Shown: piece after piece, positions 17,151 to 25,592 of the stretch
Layout: each line of letters opens with the position of its first letter
Numbering within the stretch: position 1 is the first letter of the stretch
Source of the DNA: Acetobacter sp. CAG:977
GTDB lineage: Bacteria; Pseudomonadota; Alphaproteobacteria; CAAGCB01; CAG-977
Assembly: GCA_000434295.1 (NCBI GenBank)
Contig: HF994935.1
Span: 200,037-264,036 of the forward strand
Direction of reading: 5' to 3'
Length of the DNA: 64,000 nt
Made by a program: the position numbers and the translations under genes
The notes under the pieces: model-generated
What the model saw: the letters and a program-made list of their open reading frames with translations, nothing else
The model's database searches: none
Told to the model about the DNA's origin: nothing

Positions 17151-18320
17151 TTATGATGTTTCCTGGATTTTCTTTTTCCAATATTCAATCAGCTCCTGCC
17201 GCGTCGGATGGTCGGCAGGTTTGACATAGGTCTTTACCCCAGTGCAAGAGGTCTTGTCCAATTTCAAAACAACGGTTCCCGTAACCAATCCGTTGCCGAA
17301 CCCGGAACAAACGTAAGGCTTGTCCGAAAAAGAATTCGTTTCGGAATACAGTCCTGCCAAAGTCGTCGGTATGGAACACATCGTACTGTTTCCATAAGTT
17401 TCAAAAGCCGCATACGGAGCCTTTTCTTCGGGGAACCCCGCAGCAGCCGCCACCGTTTGAACGATTTGTTTGTTTGCCTGATGCAAACATAAGCAAGCGG
17501 TGTCTTTTTCTTCCACTTTTGCAAACTCCATCGTTTTACGGATGTTTTCGGGAACGGCATTCATCGTAAAATCAAAAACGGCAAGACCGTTGAGATAACC
17601 GTTGACCAATTTTGTTTTGTATCCGCGCGGCGTATCGATGTGTTCCGTCAATACGGCATTGTATTCGTCACTCATCGGCTTTCGGTAATCAAATGTCAGG
17701 CGGGCGGCTCCGGCAGGCGTAAGGATGGCTTCCACGCCGTCACTGTAAGTTTCAATGCCGAAGGATGACGTGACTTCGTCGGGCGAATATTCCAAAAGTG
17801 TCGCACTTCCGCCGTCGCCGAAAATAGGCGCAACGTTTCTGTCGGCAACATCAATCTTTTTGGTCGGCGTGTCGCCGTTTAACAATAAAACGCGTTTATG
17901 AATCCCGCTTTCAATCATTTGTGAGGCAATCCATAAACCGTAAACCCATCCGACACATCCCTGTACGGCTTCCGTTGCGGTGCATGAACGCGAAAGCCTT
18001 AAACGGCGGTGAATGTCATAAGTCGTACCGACCCCGCGATAATCAGGTTTTTGAACTACAAAAATCAGAGCATCTACGGTTGAACGGTCAATGTTTTTAA
18101 GCGAAAACAAATTTTCCGCCGCGGCAACGGCCAAATCCGAAGCGGTTACGTCTTCATCACTGATACGGCGTTTGTAAAAACCGACCATTTTTCTCATGCG
18201 ATCGATTTTCTTGACGCTGTTGCCGTAATATTCGGCTTCGTCATAGATGTTGATTTCCTTTTCGGGGACAACGACGCTTAGTGCCGTAATCGCCACATGT
18301 TTAAATGATGCAAAACTCAT
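17151..18320 (-). CDS. 3-oxoacyl-ACP synthase III family enzyme (KAS III), first copy
   Basis: A FabH-like condensing enzyme of 389 residues. The triad is Cys in TEAVQGCVGWVYGL, His in CLHQANKQIVQ and Asn in ETYGNSTMCSIP. The start at 18320 forms an ATGA overlap with the aminotransferase stop; the alternative ATG at 18335 would lengthen the overlap without a better ribosome site. The C-terminal end (PTRQELIEYWKKK) matches the tail of the second KAS III. A precedent is the viosamine island of Pseudomonas syringae, where a KAS III, an ACP and a reductase make a 3-hydroxybutyryl group for an amino sugar on flagellin. Confidence 0.88.
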   Translation of the reverse strand: MSFASFKHVAITALSVVVPEKEINIYDEAEYYGNSVKKIDRMRKMVGFYKRRISDEDVTASDLAVAAAENLFSLKNIDRSTVDALIFVVQKPDYRGVGTTYDIHRRLRLSRSCTATEAVQGCVGWVYGLWIASQMIESGIHKRVLLLNGDTPTKKIDVADRNVAPIFGDGGSATLLEYSPDEVTSSFGIETYSDGVEAILTPAGAARLTFDYRKPMSDEYNAVLTEHIDTPRGYKTKLVNGYLNGLAVFDFTMNAVPENIRKTMEFAKVEEKDTACLCLHQANKQIVQTVAAAAGFPEEKAPYAAFETYGNSTMCSIPTTLAGLYSETNSFSDKPYVCSGFGNGLVTGTVVLKLDKTSCTGVKTYVKPADHPTRQELIEYWKKKIQETS

Positions 18321-19387
18321 ACGATTTCTCCGCATATCCGGATGATGTCGTTCTCATGCAATCCGACAAACAAAGGCAGACAGGCAATCCGTTTTGAAAT
18401 ATCTTCCGACATGGGGCAGGTTTCCGCATTTTCCAGGTAAGGCAACCCGTTCAGGCTGGGATAAAAATACCGGCGCGGGTATACACCGATCTTTTCCAAT
18501 CGCGCGAATGCCGAAAGCAGTTCTTTTTCGCTTTCAAAAATGACGGGATAATAAGCGTAATTGTATTCTAAATCTTTTTGTTTTTTCGGACGGCGGATTT
18601 TGCCGTTCAGCTGATCATCATACATTTCGCAAATCCGTTTTCTTTCTGCCAAAATTTCTTTTAAGTGAGCAAAAACCGCCAATCCCATCGCCGCATGAAA
18701 TTCCGATTGCTTGCCGTTGATGCCCAAACGGAAATGTTCGTCTCCCAAATGTCCGAAACGCTTAATTAAATTTAACGCTTTGTCTTCGGCTGCGTTTTTA
18801 ACGATAATCGCGCCGCCTTCCACGGTATGAAACAGCTTTGTCGCATGAAATGACAACGTTGACGCATCGCCGTAAGAAGCCAATGCCTTGCCCTTATAAA
18901 CCGAACCGAAAGTATGAGCGGCATCATAAATGACTTTCAAATTATGTTTTTCGGCGATTTTTTGAATTTTTTCAACGTCACAGGCATATCCGAAAACATG
19001 AACGGGCATGATGGCTTTTGTATTCGGCGTAATCAGGCCTTCGATTTTTTCGGGGTCAATCGTAAAATTATCCGTTTCGATGTCGGCGAAAACAGGCGTG
19101 CAACGTTCCCATAAAATGCTTGAAACCGTGGCAACGTAAGTGAACGGAGTCGTAATAATTTCGCCCCCGTCAATATCCAAAGCCTTTAACACCAGCTGTA
19201 AAGCAATCGTTCCGTTCGTTACGTAATGGAGATAAGGAGCGTTTAAAAACGGTTTAAGCGTTTTTTCCAGCTCATTGACCAAGGGACCTTGGTTCGTTAG
19301 GATTTTGTTTTCGTATATTTTTGAAAAGTAAGAAAACAGTTCGTCTTTTGGCGGCATATACGGCCGTGTAACGTAAACTTTTTCCAT
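18317..19387 (-). CDS. DegT/DnrJ/EryC1-family sugar aminotransferase
   Basis: A 356-residue PLP-dependent aminotransferase of the VioA/WecE/PseC type, which aminates a keto group on a nucleotide-linked deoxy sugar. Family segments are YVTNGTIALQLVLKAL, EIITTPFTYVATVS, VIYDAAHTFGSVYKG (Asp binding the PLP nitrogen) and LSFHATKLFHTVEGGAI with the Schiff-base Lys. It is the first gene of the long operon, and the only co-directional gene upstream is the RHH gene behind a terminator-like hairpin. dTDP- or UDP-keto sugar supply genes (rmlAB or similar) are not in the window. Confidence 0.92.
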   Translation of the reverse strand: MEKVYVTRPYMPPKDELFSYFSKIYENKILTNQGPLVNELEKTLKPFLNAPYLHYVTNGTIALQLVLKALDIDGGEIITTPFTYVATVSSILWERCTPVFADIETDNFTIDPEKIEGLITPNTKAIMPVHVFGYACDVEKIQKIAEKHNLKVIYDAAHTFGSVYKGKALASYGDASTLSFHATKLFHTVEGGAIIVKNAAEDKALNLIKRFGHLGDEHFRLGINGKQSEFHAAMGLAVFAHLKEILAERKRICEMYDDQLNGKIRRPKKQKDLEYNYAYYPVIFESEKELLSAFARLEKIGVYPRRYFYPSLNGLPYLENAETCPMSEDISKRIACLPLFVGLHENDIIRICGEIV

Positions 19388-19412
19388 TTAAGAGTCGCCC
19401 TTGTTTCAAAAC

Positions 19413-19465
19413 AGGAAATCTGTTTCCTTATTTATACCAAAAAACAGGAAACAAATTTCCTGTTT
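19413..19465. repeat. Two related inverted repeats upstream of the acyl/amino-sugar operon
   Basis: AGGAAA-TCTG-TTTCCT (19413-19428) and AAACAGGAAA-CAAA-TTTCCTGTTT (19442-19465) share the core ACAGGAAA/TTTCCTGT with a four-base centre. On the minus strand a TATAAA box (19431-19436) lies between them. They may be a pair of operators around the operon promoter. The larger one followed by six T on the minus strand may also end the RHH transcript. Confidence 0.55.
19439..19465 (-). terminator. Possible terminator of the RHH gene
   Basis: On the minus strand the 10-base stem AAACAGGAAA/TTTCCTGTTT is followed directly by a T run. The stem is low in GC, so termination may be weak; the same sequence may serve as an operator. 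Confidence 0.45.
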
Positions 19466-19517
19466 CTGTTTAGAAGCTAAAACAAGCTTATATGAAAATC
19501 AAGTCATATTTATACAA

Positions 19518-19748
19518 TCAAACGGATATGTCAGACTCTACTTTATACGGTTTAAGTTTTTTTAAAACAAACAGGCGCAGAGCCGATGACAGGTTCCCGT
19601 TTCGTGAATTGTCTATGTCGGCGACAAGCGCGGCAACGGATATATTCTCTTCTCTCGCCAGACGTTTGATTTCTTCCCAAAATTCCGGTTCTAAAGAAAT
19701 ACTGGTTCGGTGGCCTGAAATCATGACGGAATATTTTTTTACGCTCAT
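19518..19748 (-). CDS. Ribbon-helix-helix domain protein
   Basis: A 76-residue protein with the alpha-type RHH layout: a strand with KKYSVMISGHRTSISLEPEFW, then helices around EEIKRLAREENISVAALVADID (short forms: RTSISLEPEFWEEI, ISVAALVADID). It matches the small RHH family that in alphaproteobacteria lies near fumarase and sspB, as it does here. DNA binding as a dimer is expected; the targets are unknown. The nearby inverted repeats at 19413-19465 would be natural sites to test. A TATAAA-like start region could not be fixed. Confidence 0.8.
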   Translation of the reverse strand: MSVKKYSVMISGHRTSISLEPEFWEEIKRLAREENISVAALVADIDNSRNGNLSSALRLFVLKKLKPYKVESDISV

Positions 19749-19778
19749 TTTATATAGACTTCTTCCGCAAAGCAGAGA

Positions 19779-20912
19779 TTAAGCGTTTCCTTCATCTTCC
19801 AGCAACATTCCCAACAACATGTCAATGTCGGTTTCGTCGTCATCGACGCCCAATTCTTCCATTAAGCGCCCGACAACCGTTCTGGCAAATGATTCCTGAA
19901 TATCGGGATTGCCGCCCCTGTATCCGATTTCCTGAATCAAGCCGACGGCAATTTTCGCCGCGGGAAACATTGTGTCGGGCAGGTTCGCCTGTCTGTATAA
20001 AGCGGGCAATCCCAACAGACCTTTGTCGTAAATCAGTTTGCGGATGTTTTCAATGGGGATGTTCGTTAAAAAAGACACGGCATTTTCAAAAAAAGGCATT
20101 TCCCCTACGCACAGAGCTCGTAAAATCAAAGTCGGCGTTAATTTGTTTTTTTCGGCTAAGCCGTATATGACGGCGCGAATTTCTTCGTCCGAGCTGGTGC
20201 TGCTGACGCTGATCATGGCTTTTTCGTATGAAATTTTAATGATGTTTTTTAGTTTTCCCGGATCAACGCGGTGTTTGGATACGATATATTTTTGCAACCC
20301 TTCGCCGGCATGTTCCAAAACGCGAACCACGACGGATTCGGGAACGGATTTGCGGTCGGCAATGCTTTTTTGAATGTTTTCGCTTTTTGCAAAGCGATCG
20401 ACAACGGTGTGAAACGATTGCTCGGAAATTCGAGCACCTTCGTTCTTGACCAAAGTTTGAACGGCCGTTTCATGACCGTGCGCTGCAATCGCCGAAGCAA
20501 CGTCTTCTTCGACGATGGCTCGCGAAGCAACAGCCGTTTGGCGGGTTTCGTTCCCCGCTTTGACAATTTCGATTAAGTCTTGGCTGTTCAACGCTTTGGA
20601 ATATTGCAACACGGGCGCGGCAACGGCATCCGATGCGTCCGTCGCCAAAGTCTTGGCAACGTCATGCGGCAAATCTTCGCTGACAGCCAAATTTACCGAC
20701 AGCGTTTGTCGGATTTGTTCTTCTATGTCTTTCGCGGCAATTCTGAATATTTCTTCCGCAATGCGCTGTTCTTTTTCCATAAAATCTTTTCTGGCGTACA
20801 TGACGGCTAATTTTTTTATTGTATCGTTTCGGACGTTTGCGGAATGGTCAGCCATCAACCTTTGAATGTCTTCTTCGGACAAAGCTTGTTCTTTTTTTAA
20901 AATATTCATCAT
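19779..20912 (-). CDS. DUF2336 domain protein
   Basis: A 377-residue helical protein, rich in Ala, Glu and Val, with repeated HEAT-like units such as DLPHDVAKTLATDASDAVAAPVLQYSKAL and its relatives. It matches the DUF2336 family, nearly confined to alphaproteobacteria and without an assigned role. The last 20 residues are very acidic (DDDETDIDMLLGMLLEDE). There is a good ribosome site (AGGAGGGGCG) before ATGATG. It lies between the RHH gene and fumarase on the same strand with only 30 bases to the RHH gene. Confidence 0.82.
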   Translation of the reverse strand: MMNILKKEQALSEEDIQRLMADHSANVRNDTIKKLAVMYARKDFMEKEQRIAEEIFRIAAKDIEEQIRQTLSVNLAVSEDLPHDVAKTLATDASDAVAAPVLQYSKALNSQDLIEIVKAGNETRQTAVASRAIVEEDVASAIAAHGHETAVQTLVKNEGARISEQSFHTVVDRFAKSENIQKSIADRKSVPESVVVRVLEHAGEGLQKYIVSKHRVDPGKLKNIIKISYEKAMISVSSTSSDEEIRAVIYGLAEKNKLTPTLILRALCVGEMPFFENAVSFLTNIPIENIRKLIYDKGLLGLPALYRQANLPDTMFPAAKIAVGLIQEIGYRGGNPDIQESFARTVVGRLMEELGVDDDETDIDMLLGMLLEDEGNA

Positions 20913-21033
20913 TTCGCCCCTCCTGTTTTTTAAGGGAACTATCGGATAAAAAAGGATTTATAAAACTTAAGTATAATAACTGAAAAGGATTCTCGGATAA
21001 AGAGCTTTTTATTACCAATGCGCGAATTTTGCT

Positions 21034-22593
21034 TTAAAAGCGGCTGTAAAAATCGTTTCCTTTGTCATCAATGATGATAAAAGCGGGAAAATCTTTGACC
21101 GATATTTTCCAAACGGCTTCCATGCCCAAATCGGGATAATCGATGCATTCGCATGATGTTATGTGCTGGGCGGAAGTTTGAGCGGCTGCTCCGCCGACGG
21201 CGCCCAGATAAAATCCGCCGTATTTTTGGCATGCCCTTACGACGTCTTTTGAACGGTTTCCTTTGGCCAGCATAATCAGAGACGCTCCGTTTTTCTGCAA
21301 AAGTTCCGTATAAGAATCCATCCTTCCGGCTGTCGTCGGTCCCAGCGAACCGCAGGCGAACTCTTCTGGCTTTTTGGCGGGGCCCGCGTAAAAGACGGGG
21401 TGCTTTTTTAAGTAATCGGGTAACGGTTTTCCGCTTTGCAATAACTCTCTGAATCTGGCGTGAGCGATGTCGCGCGCAACGATAAGCGTTCCGTTTAAGC
21501 TCAGGCGGGTGCCGATTTTTAATCCCGACAAAATCTTCAAAGTTTCCGATATCGGTCGGTCAAGGTCGATACGGACGCTTTCCCGAGAAAGGGCGGAAGT
21601 CTTAACGTCGGGCAGGTATTTTGCGGGATCGGTTTCCAGTTGTTCCAAAAAGACGCCTTCGGAAGAAATACGAGCCAGAATATTTCTGTCGGCGCAACAG
21701 GCCACGCCGATGCCGACGGGCAGGGAGGCTCCGTGCCGTGCCAAGCGGAACACGCGGGCGCCCAAGCAAAAATGCCGCCCGCCGAATTGTGCGCCGATGC
21801 CGCTTTCTTTGGCGATTTCAAGAAGCTTGTCTTCCGCTTCGACATCTCTGTATCCGATTGTCGAACGGGGCATTTCGTCCAAAGCGCAGGCGGAACCCAG
21901 CTTGACGGTTTTCAAGTTCATTTCCGCCGACAGCCCGCCGATGACAACCGTCAACCGATAAGGCGGACAAGCCGATACGCCCAGAGATTTGATTTTTTCG
22001 CCCAGAAAATCAAACAAAGCCCCCTCATTCAGCAAAGCTCTGTTTTCCTGAAAAAGGAACGTCTTATTTGCCGACCCGCCGCCTTTGGCGACAAACAAAA
22101 AGTTAAAAGTATCTCCGCGTACCGCATTCAACTCGATTTGGGCGGGCAGGTTTGTTTTCGTGTTCGTTTCTTCAAACATGGAAATCGGCGTGTTTTGGGA
22201 ATAGCGCAAATTAAACGTTTCATAGGCTTTTTTAATGCCGTTTTCCAACTCGTCTGCTTCAAGCCCGTCGGTAATGACGGCATGTCCTTTTTCGGCGAAC
22301 ACGACGGCTGTTCCCGTGTCCTGACACAAAGGCAGACAGCCTCCCGCGGCAACGGCGGCGTTTTTTAACAATTCCAAAGCGACGAATTTTTCGTTTGCCG
22401 AAGCGTCGGGCGCATCGAAAATCCCTCTTAATGCGCTCAGATGAGAGGCTCTGAGCAAAAAAGAAACGTCGTGAAACGCTTCAAAAGCCAGTTCTCGAAA
22501 CACGACGGAAGGGATATGCAACAACCCGTCTTTTAAAAACGGATCTTGGGAAGTGTTGATGCGCCGCCACGAAACCAAAGAGGGAAAGAGCAT
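21034..22593 (-). CDS. fumA: Fumarate hydratase, class I
   Basis: A 519-residue class I fumarase, the oxygen-sensitive [4Fe-4S] type, catalysing fumarate plus water to malate. The N-terminal alpha part holds GGCLPLCQDTGTAVVF with the first cluster Cys, then SACPPYRLTVVIGG and GVACCADRNIL with the other likely ligands. The C-terminal beta part begins near residue 360 (KIGTRLSLNGTLIVARDIAH) and ends with CGSLGPTTAGRMDSY and GGFYLGAVGGAAAQTS. The domains are fused as in E. coli FumA. The stop lies 120 bases upstream of the DUF2336 gene; the start is 7 bases after the sspB stop, so they are probably cotranscribed. Confidence 0.95.
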   Translation of the reverse strand: MLFPSLVSWRRINTSQDPFLKDGLLHIPSVVFRELAFEAFHDVSFLLRASHLSALRGIFDAPDASANEKFVALELLKNAAVAAGGCLPLCQDTGTAVVFAEKGHAVITDGLEADELENGIKKAYETFNLRYSQNTPISMFEETNTKTNLPAQIELNAVRGDTFNFLFVAKGGGSANKTFLFQENRALLNEGALFDFLGEKIKSLGVSACPPYRLTVVIGGLSAEMNLKTVKLGSACALDEMPRSTIGYRDVEAEDKLLEIAKESGIGAQFGGRHFCLGARVFRLARHGASLPVGIGVACCADRNILARISSEGVFLEQLETDPAKYLPDVKTSALSRESVRIDLDRPISETLKILSGLKIGTRLSLNGTLIVARDIAHARFRELLQSGKPLPDYLKKHPVFYAGPAKKPEEFACGSLGPTTAGRMDSYTELLQKNGASLIMLAKGNRSKDVVRACQKYGGFYLGAVGGAAAQTSAQHITSCECIDYPDLGMEAVWKISVKDFPAFIIIDDKGNDFYSRF

Positions 22594-22599
22594 GATTTT

Positions 22600-23082
22600 T
22601 TATTTCTTTTTGCGAAAAGCGCTTAAGCTGACAACGTTATCTGCGGGTTCTGTGCCGTCGTTTTCTTTTTTGTCGGGTTCGGGGATTTTTTCTTTTTTCT
22701 TTTTTTCTTTTTTTGTTTCTTTTGCGTCAACGTTAAAGCTGACGGCGAAACGGGCATGCGGATCGGCAAAGGACGTTACGGCGGCAAAGGGGACGGTAAT
22801 GCGTTCGGGAATGTTGGAAAAGCTCAAAGTTACGCAGAACGCGTCGTCCGAAACTTCCAAATCGGAAAATTCGTGTTGCAGGACGATGGTCATGTCTTCG
22901 GGATACGACTCCAGCAAACGATCGGAAAGACGAACGCCGTCGAATTTGGTTTTAAAGGAAATATAAAAGTGATGGTTTCCCGGCAGACCGCCGTTGTCCC
23001 GAGTAATTTCCAACGCGTTTTTCACAACGCCGAGCAAAGCTTTTTCGACCAGAAGTTCATAGGAAATGGCGTCTGCTTTCAT
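22600..23082 (-). CDS. sspB: ClpXP adaptor SspB, alpha-proteobacterial type
   Basis: SspB tethers tmRNA-tagged proteins to ClpXP. The start at 23082 (MKADAISYELLVEKAL) is chosen because AAAGGA lies about 9 bases upstream; a longer frame to 23160 would run into the tmRNA gene. The 160-residue protein has the SspB fold segments HHFYISFKTKFDGVRLS, MTIVLQHEFSDLEVSDDAF and a highly charged linker (KETKKEKKKKEKIPEPD) ending in VVSLSAFRKKK, matching the ClpX-binding XB tail at the C-terminus. It directly follows the ssrA gene on the same strand, so tag and adaptor are made from neighbouring, perhaps linked, transcription. Confidence 0.92.
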   Translation of the reverse strand: MKADAISYELLVEKALLGVVKNALEITRDNGGLPGNHHFYISFKTKFDGVRLSDRLLESYPEDMTIVLQHEFSDLEVSDDAFCVTLSFSNIPERITVPFAAVTSFADPHARFAVSFNVDAKETKKEKKKKEKIPEPDKKENDGTEPADNVVSLSAFRKKK

Positions 23083-23129
23083 AGACAGGAATCCTTTTGG
23101 AAAGGGAGATAATCGAAATTTAAGTGGGA

Positions 23130-23418
23130 CACTTCTGTTGCTAGGCAGTCCCCGCCCCACCCGTACCGCTCAAGGCACGGGGATTAAGTTTGGTCGTCCG
23201 ACCGCCGATTAGGCAGCGAGAGCAACCTGAGTGCGATTATCGTTCGCATTCAAAAATTTAGCCCGATAACGGTGGTACAATGCCGGATGCAGATCCTGCC
23301 TTTACTACGCGCGTCGATCCTGTTTCGCCCCCGTATATGGTGGAGGCGCCGGGTACCGCCCCCGGGTCCGCAACGCCTATTCTGCAGGGCGTTTAGCATC
23401 ATAGCCGGCAAAACCGGC
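23130..23418 (-). ncRNA. ssrA: tmRNA, circularly permuted two-piece form
   Basis: On the minus strand the acceptor piece comes first (about 23418 to 23338) and ends with CGCCTCC-ACCA after a T-arm with CCGGG/CCCGG. The coding piece begins with GGGGGCGAAACAGGATCGACG at 23332 and runs to about 23130-23140. GGGGGCG pairs with CGCCTCC to rebuild the acceptor stem. Only five bases (23333-23337) separate the CCA from the mature 5' end of the coding piece. The ends of both pieces away from the tRNA-like domain are estimates. The RNA rescues stalled ribosomes; trans-translation adds the tag at 23209-23247 and SspB/ClpXP degrades the product. The permuted gene is a hallmark of alphaproteobacteria, with independent cases in other groups. 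Confidence 0.95.
23209..23247 (-). other. tmRNA tag reading frame
   Basis: The resume codon GCG starts the peptide ANDNRTQVALAA, followed by TAA. The AND start and the LAA end agree with known alphaproteobacterial tags; the LAA end is the ClpX degron and the N-terminal part binds SspB. Confidence 0.95.
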
Positions 23419-23424
23419 GAAGGG

Positions 23425-23454
23425 ATTATATAAGTAATGCGGACGCCGAATCAA
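23425..23454 (-). promoter_or_regulatory. ssrA promoter
   Basis: On the minus strand TTGATT (23454-23449) and a perfect TATAAT (23430-23425) are separated by 18 bases. Transcription would start near 23418, at the 5' hairpin GCCGG-TTTT-GCCGGC of the acceptor piece. Confidence 0.75.
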
Positions 23455-23468
23455 GTGGCTTTAAATCC

Positions 23469-23497
23469 TTGCGCACCTGTGCGGAGTGCATTACACT
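23469..23497 (+). promoter_or_regulatory. Promoter for thyX
   Basis: TTGCGC (23469-23474) and TACACT (23492-23497) have a 17-base spacer. The expected start is about 30 bases before the thyX ATG. It is divergent from the ssrA promoter. Confidence 0.5.
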
Positions 23498-23532
23498 GCG
23501 CGAGGTTTAATTTTTATCGGAGTTTTTTAAAT

Positions 23533-24489
23533 ATGGATTTAACGAGCGACCAGCTGGCTGAAATTGAACGTTTGCGCCAAACGCCGCATACGACGAAACG
23601 GGCGACGGTAACGGCATTGGAAGAAATCTTGTACACGCCGTTTCCGATGCTGGATCACGGCTTTATCCGCGTTATTGACTACATGGGCGACGATTCCGCG
23701 ATTGTTCAGGCGGCGCGCGTTTCTTACGGGCGCGGCACGAAAAAGGTCAGCGAAGACAAAGGGCTGATTAACTATCTGATGCGTCATCGCCATACGACTC
23801 CGTTTGAGATGTGCGAAATCAAACTGCACGTCAAGCTGCCGATTTTTGTGGCGCGGCAGTGGATTCGCCACAGAATGGCCAGCGTGAACGAATATTCGGC
23901 GCGTTATTCGATTTTGGATCGCGAATTTTATTTCCCTGCGGCTGAGGATTTGGCGGCACAGTCAACCGACAACCGTCAAGGTCGCGGGAACGTTCTTTCC
24001 GGCGAAGAAGCCGCCGAAGTCTATCGTATTTTAAAGGCGGACGCCGAAAAATGCTATGACGATTACGAATACCTCATCAACGAAGACAACTACGGCAACA
24101 AAGTCGACCCGAACCGTCAGGGTCTGGCACGCGAACTTGCGCGCATGAATTTGCCGCTAAACGCTTATACGCAATGGTATTGGAAGATAGATCTGCACAA
24201 TCTGTTTCATTTTCTGGCGTTGCGCGCGGATCGTCATGCGCAAAAGGAAATTCAGGTTTATGCGGAAAAAATATTGGACATTGTCCATTTGTGGGTTCCG
24301 ATGGCGGCGGATGCGTTTGAAGAATATCTGCGCGGCGGGACGCATATTTCGCATCGCGGGATGGAAGTCGTGCGCCGTTTGCTGAAAGGCGACAAGGTTA
24401 ATCGCGAAGATACCGAAATTTCAAAACGCGAATGGATTGAACTGATGGATGCATTGGGCATCGACACTCAAAGCGGAGAAAACAAGTAA
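23533..24489 (+). CDS. thyX: Flavin-dependent thymidylate synthase
   Basis: ThyX makes dTMP from dUMP using methylene-tetrahydrofolate, FAD and NADPH. The 318-residue protein has the ThyX signature RHRMASVNEYSARYS (family RHRxxSxNxxSxR) and LMRHRHTTPFEMCEIKLHV before it. The start at 23533 (MDLTSDQLAEIERL) is preferred; the frame extends 32 codons further up, but those overlap the promoter and have no ribosome site, while CGGAG precedes 23533. It is longer than the usual 220-250 residues, with an N-terminal extension and a C-terminal tail common in alphaproteobacteria. It ends in an overlap with hflK. ThyX in place of ThyA frees the cell from DHFR demand. Confidence 0.95.
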   Translation: MDLTSDQLAEIERLRQTPHTTKRATVTALEEILYTPFPMLDHGFIRVIDYMGDDSAIVQAARVSYGRGTKKVSEDKGLINYLMRHRHTTPFEMCEIKLHVKLPIFVARQWIRHRMASVNEYSARYSILDREFYFPAAEDLAAQSTDNRQGRGNVLSGEEAAEVYRILKADAEKCYDDYEYLINEDNYGNKVDPNRQGLARELARMNLPLNAYTQWYWKIDLHNLFHFLALRADRHAQKEIQVYAEKILDIVHLWVPMAADAFEEYLRGGTHISHRGMEVVRRLLKGDKVNREDTEISKREWIELMDALGIDTQSGENK

Positions 24490-25592
24490 TGTCGAACTCG
24501 CAAAGCCCGTGGGGCGGAAACGATAATGATAAGAATCCCTGGGACGGGGAAAATTCCCCCGAGATAGAGGTTCTGTTTAAAAAAAGTCAGGATAATCTTC
24601 GCCGCATTATGACGGGCGGGAAAAAACCGTCGGGCGGATTTAAAATCAGCGCGTGGGGTATTGCCGCATTGGTGATCGGTTTGTGGGCGCTGACGGGCTT
24701 TTATCAGGTTCAGCCCGAGGAACAGGGCGTTGTTTTGCGTTTCGGAAAATACGCTTATACGACGGCATCCGGGTTGCATTACCATTTACCCTATCCGATA
24801 GAAACGGTGTTAACGCCGAACGTGTCGCGCGAAAACCGTATTGAAATCGGTTTCAGAACGGATAACGGGCGTTTTCGCTATCAGGGGCGGATGCCTTTAA
24901 AGGACGTACGTTCGGAAAACATAGCGTTGACGGGCGACGAAAACATCGTTGAAGTCAACTTTACCGTTACGTGGAAAGTCAAGAATGCCGGGGAATATCT
25001 CTTTAACGTTCGCGATCCCGAAGCGACGGTTCGCATTGCGGCGGAAAGCGCGATGCGTGACGCCATCGGCATGACGCCGATTATGCAGATTATCGCGGAC
25101 GACCGCAAAGGCGTGCAGGATCAGGCGGAACGGACGTTGCAACGTTTGTTGGACGAATACAAGACGGGTATTGCGGTCACGTCGGTTCAGCTGACAAAAG
25201 CGGATGCGCCGGCACAGGTTATCGATGCCTTTAACGACGTTCAGCGGGCAAAGGCGGACAAGGAACGCTTAAGCAACGAAGCGGAAGCGTACCGCAATGA
25301 CATTTTGCCGCGGGCACGAGGCGAAGCGTCCAGAATTTTGAACGAAGCCGAAGCGTACAAAGCGCGCGTCATTGATGCGGCAAAGGGCGATACGGCACGT
25401 TTTAACGCGGTCTATAACGAATACAAGAATGCCAAAGAAGTCGTGGCGCGCCGTTTATTTTTGGAAACGATGGAAGACGTGCTGGGCAAAGTCAACAAAG
25501 TCATTATTGACCCGTCGGCGTCGAAAGCCGGCGTTTTGCCGTATATGCCGTTGAACGGGTTGGAAGCCCGCAAACAAGGAGAAACCCGATGA
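24489..25592 (+). CDS. hflK: FtsH-modulating membrane protein HflK
   Basis: The 367-residue protein has a Gly/Asn/Asp-rich cytosolic start (SPWGGNDNDKNPWDG), one membrane segment around residues 56-76 (IAALVIGLWALTGFY), and an SPFH/band 7 domain (QPEEQGVVLRFGKYAYTTASG) followed by a long Ala/Glu-rich coiled coil (ARGEASRILNEAEAYKARVI). With HflC it forms the cage around FtsH that controls membrane-protein proteolysis. It starts on the last base of thyX's stop codon and overlaps hflC by four bases. Confidence 0.95.
   Translation: MSNSQSPWGGNDNDKNPWDGENSPEIEVLFKKSQDNLRRIMTGGKKPSGGFKISAWGIAALVIGLWALTGFYQVQPEEQGVVLRFGKYAYTTASGLHYHLPYPIETVLTPNVSRENRIEIGFRTDNGRFRYQGRMPLKDVRSENIALTGDENIVEVNFTVTWKVKNAGEYLFNVRDPEATVRIAAESAMRDAIGMTPIMQIIADDRKGVQDQAERTLQRLLDEYKTGIAVTSVQLTKADAPAQVIDAFNDVQRAKADKERLSNEAEAYRNDILPRARGEASRILNEAEAYKARVIDAAKGDTARFNAVYNEYKNAKEVVARRLFLETMEDVLGKVNKVIIDPSASKAGVLPYMPLNGLEARKQGETR

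Noticed and set aside
21640..22368. Open frame of 242 codons opposite fumA
   Set aside because: Shadow of the fumarase gene.
23338..23418. A stand-alone tRNA gene
   Set aside because: The T-arm and CCA belong to the acceptor piece of the permuted tmRNA; there is no anticodon arm.
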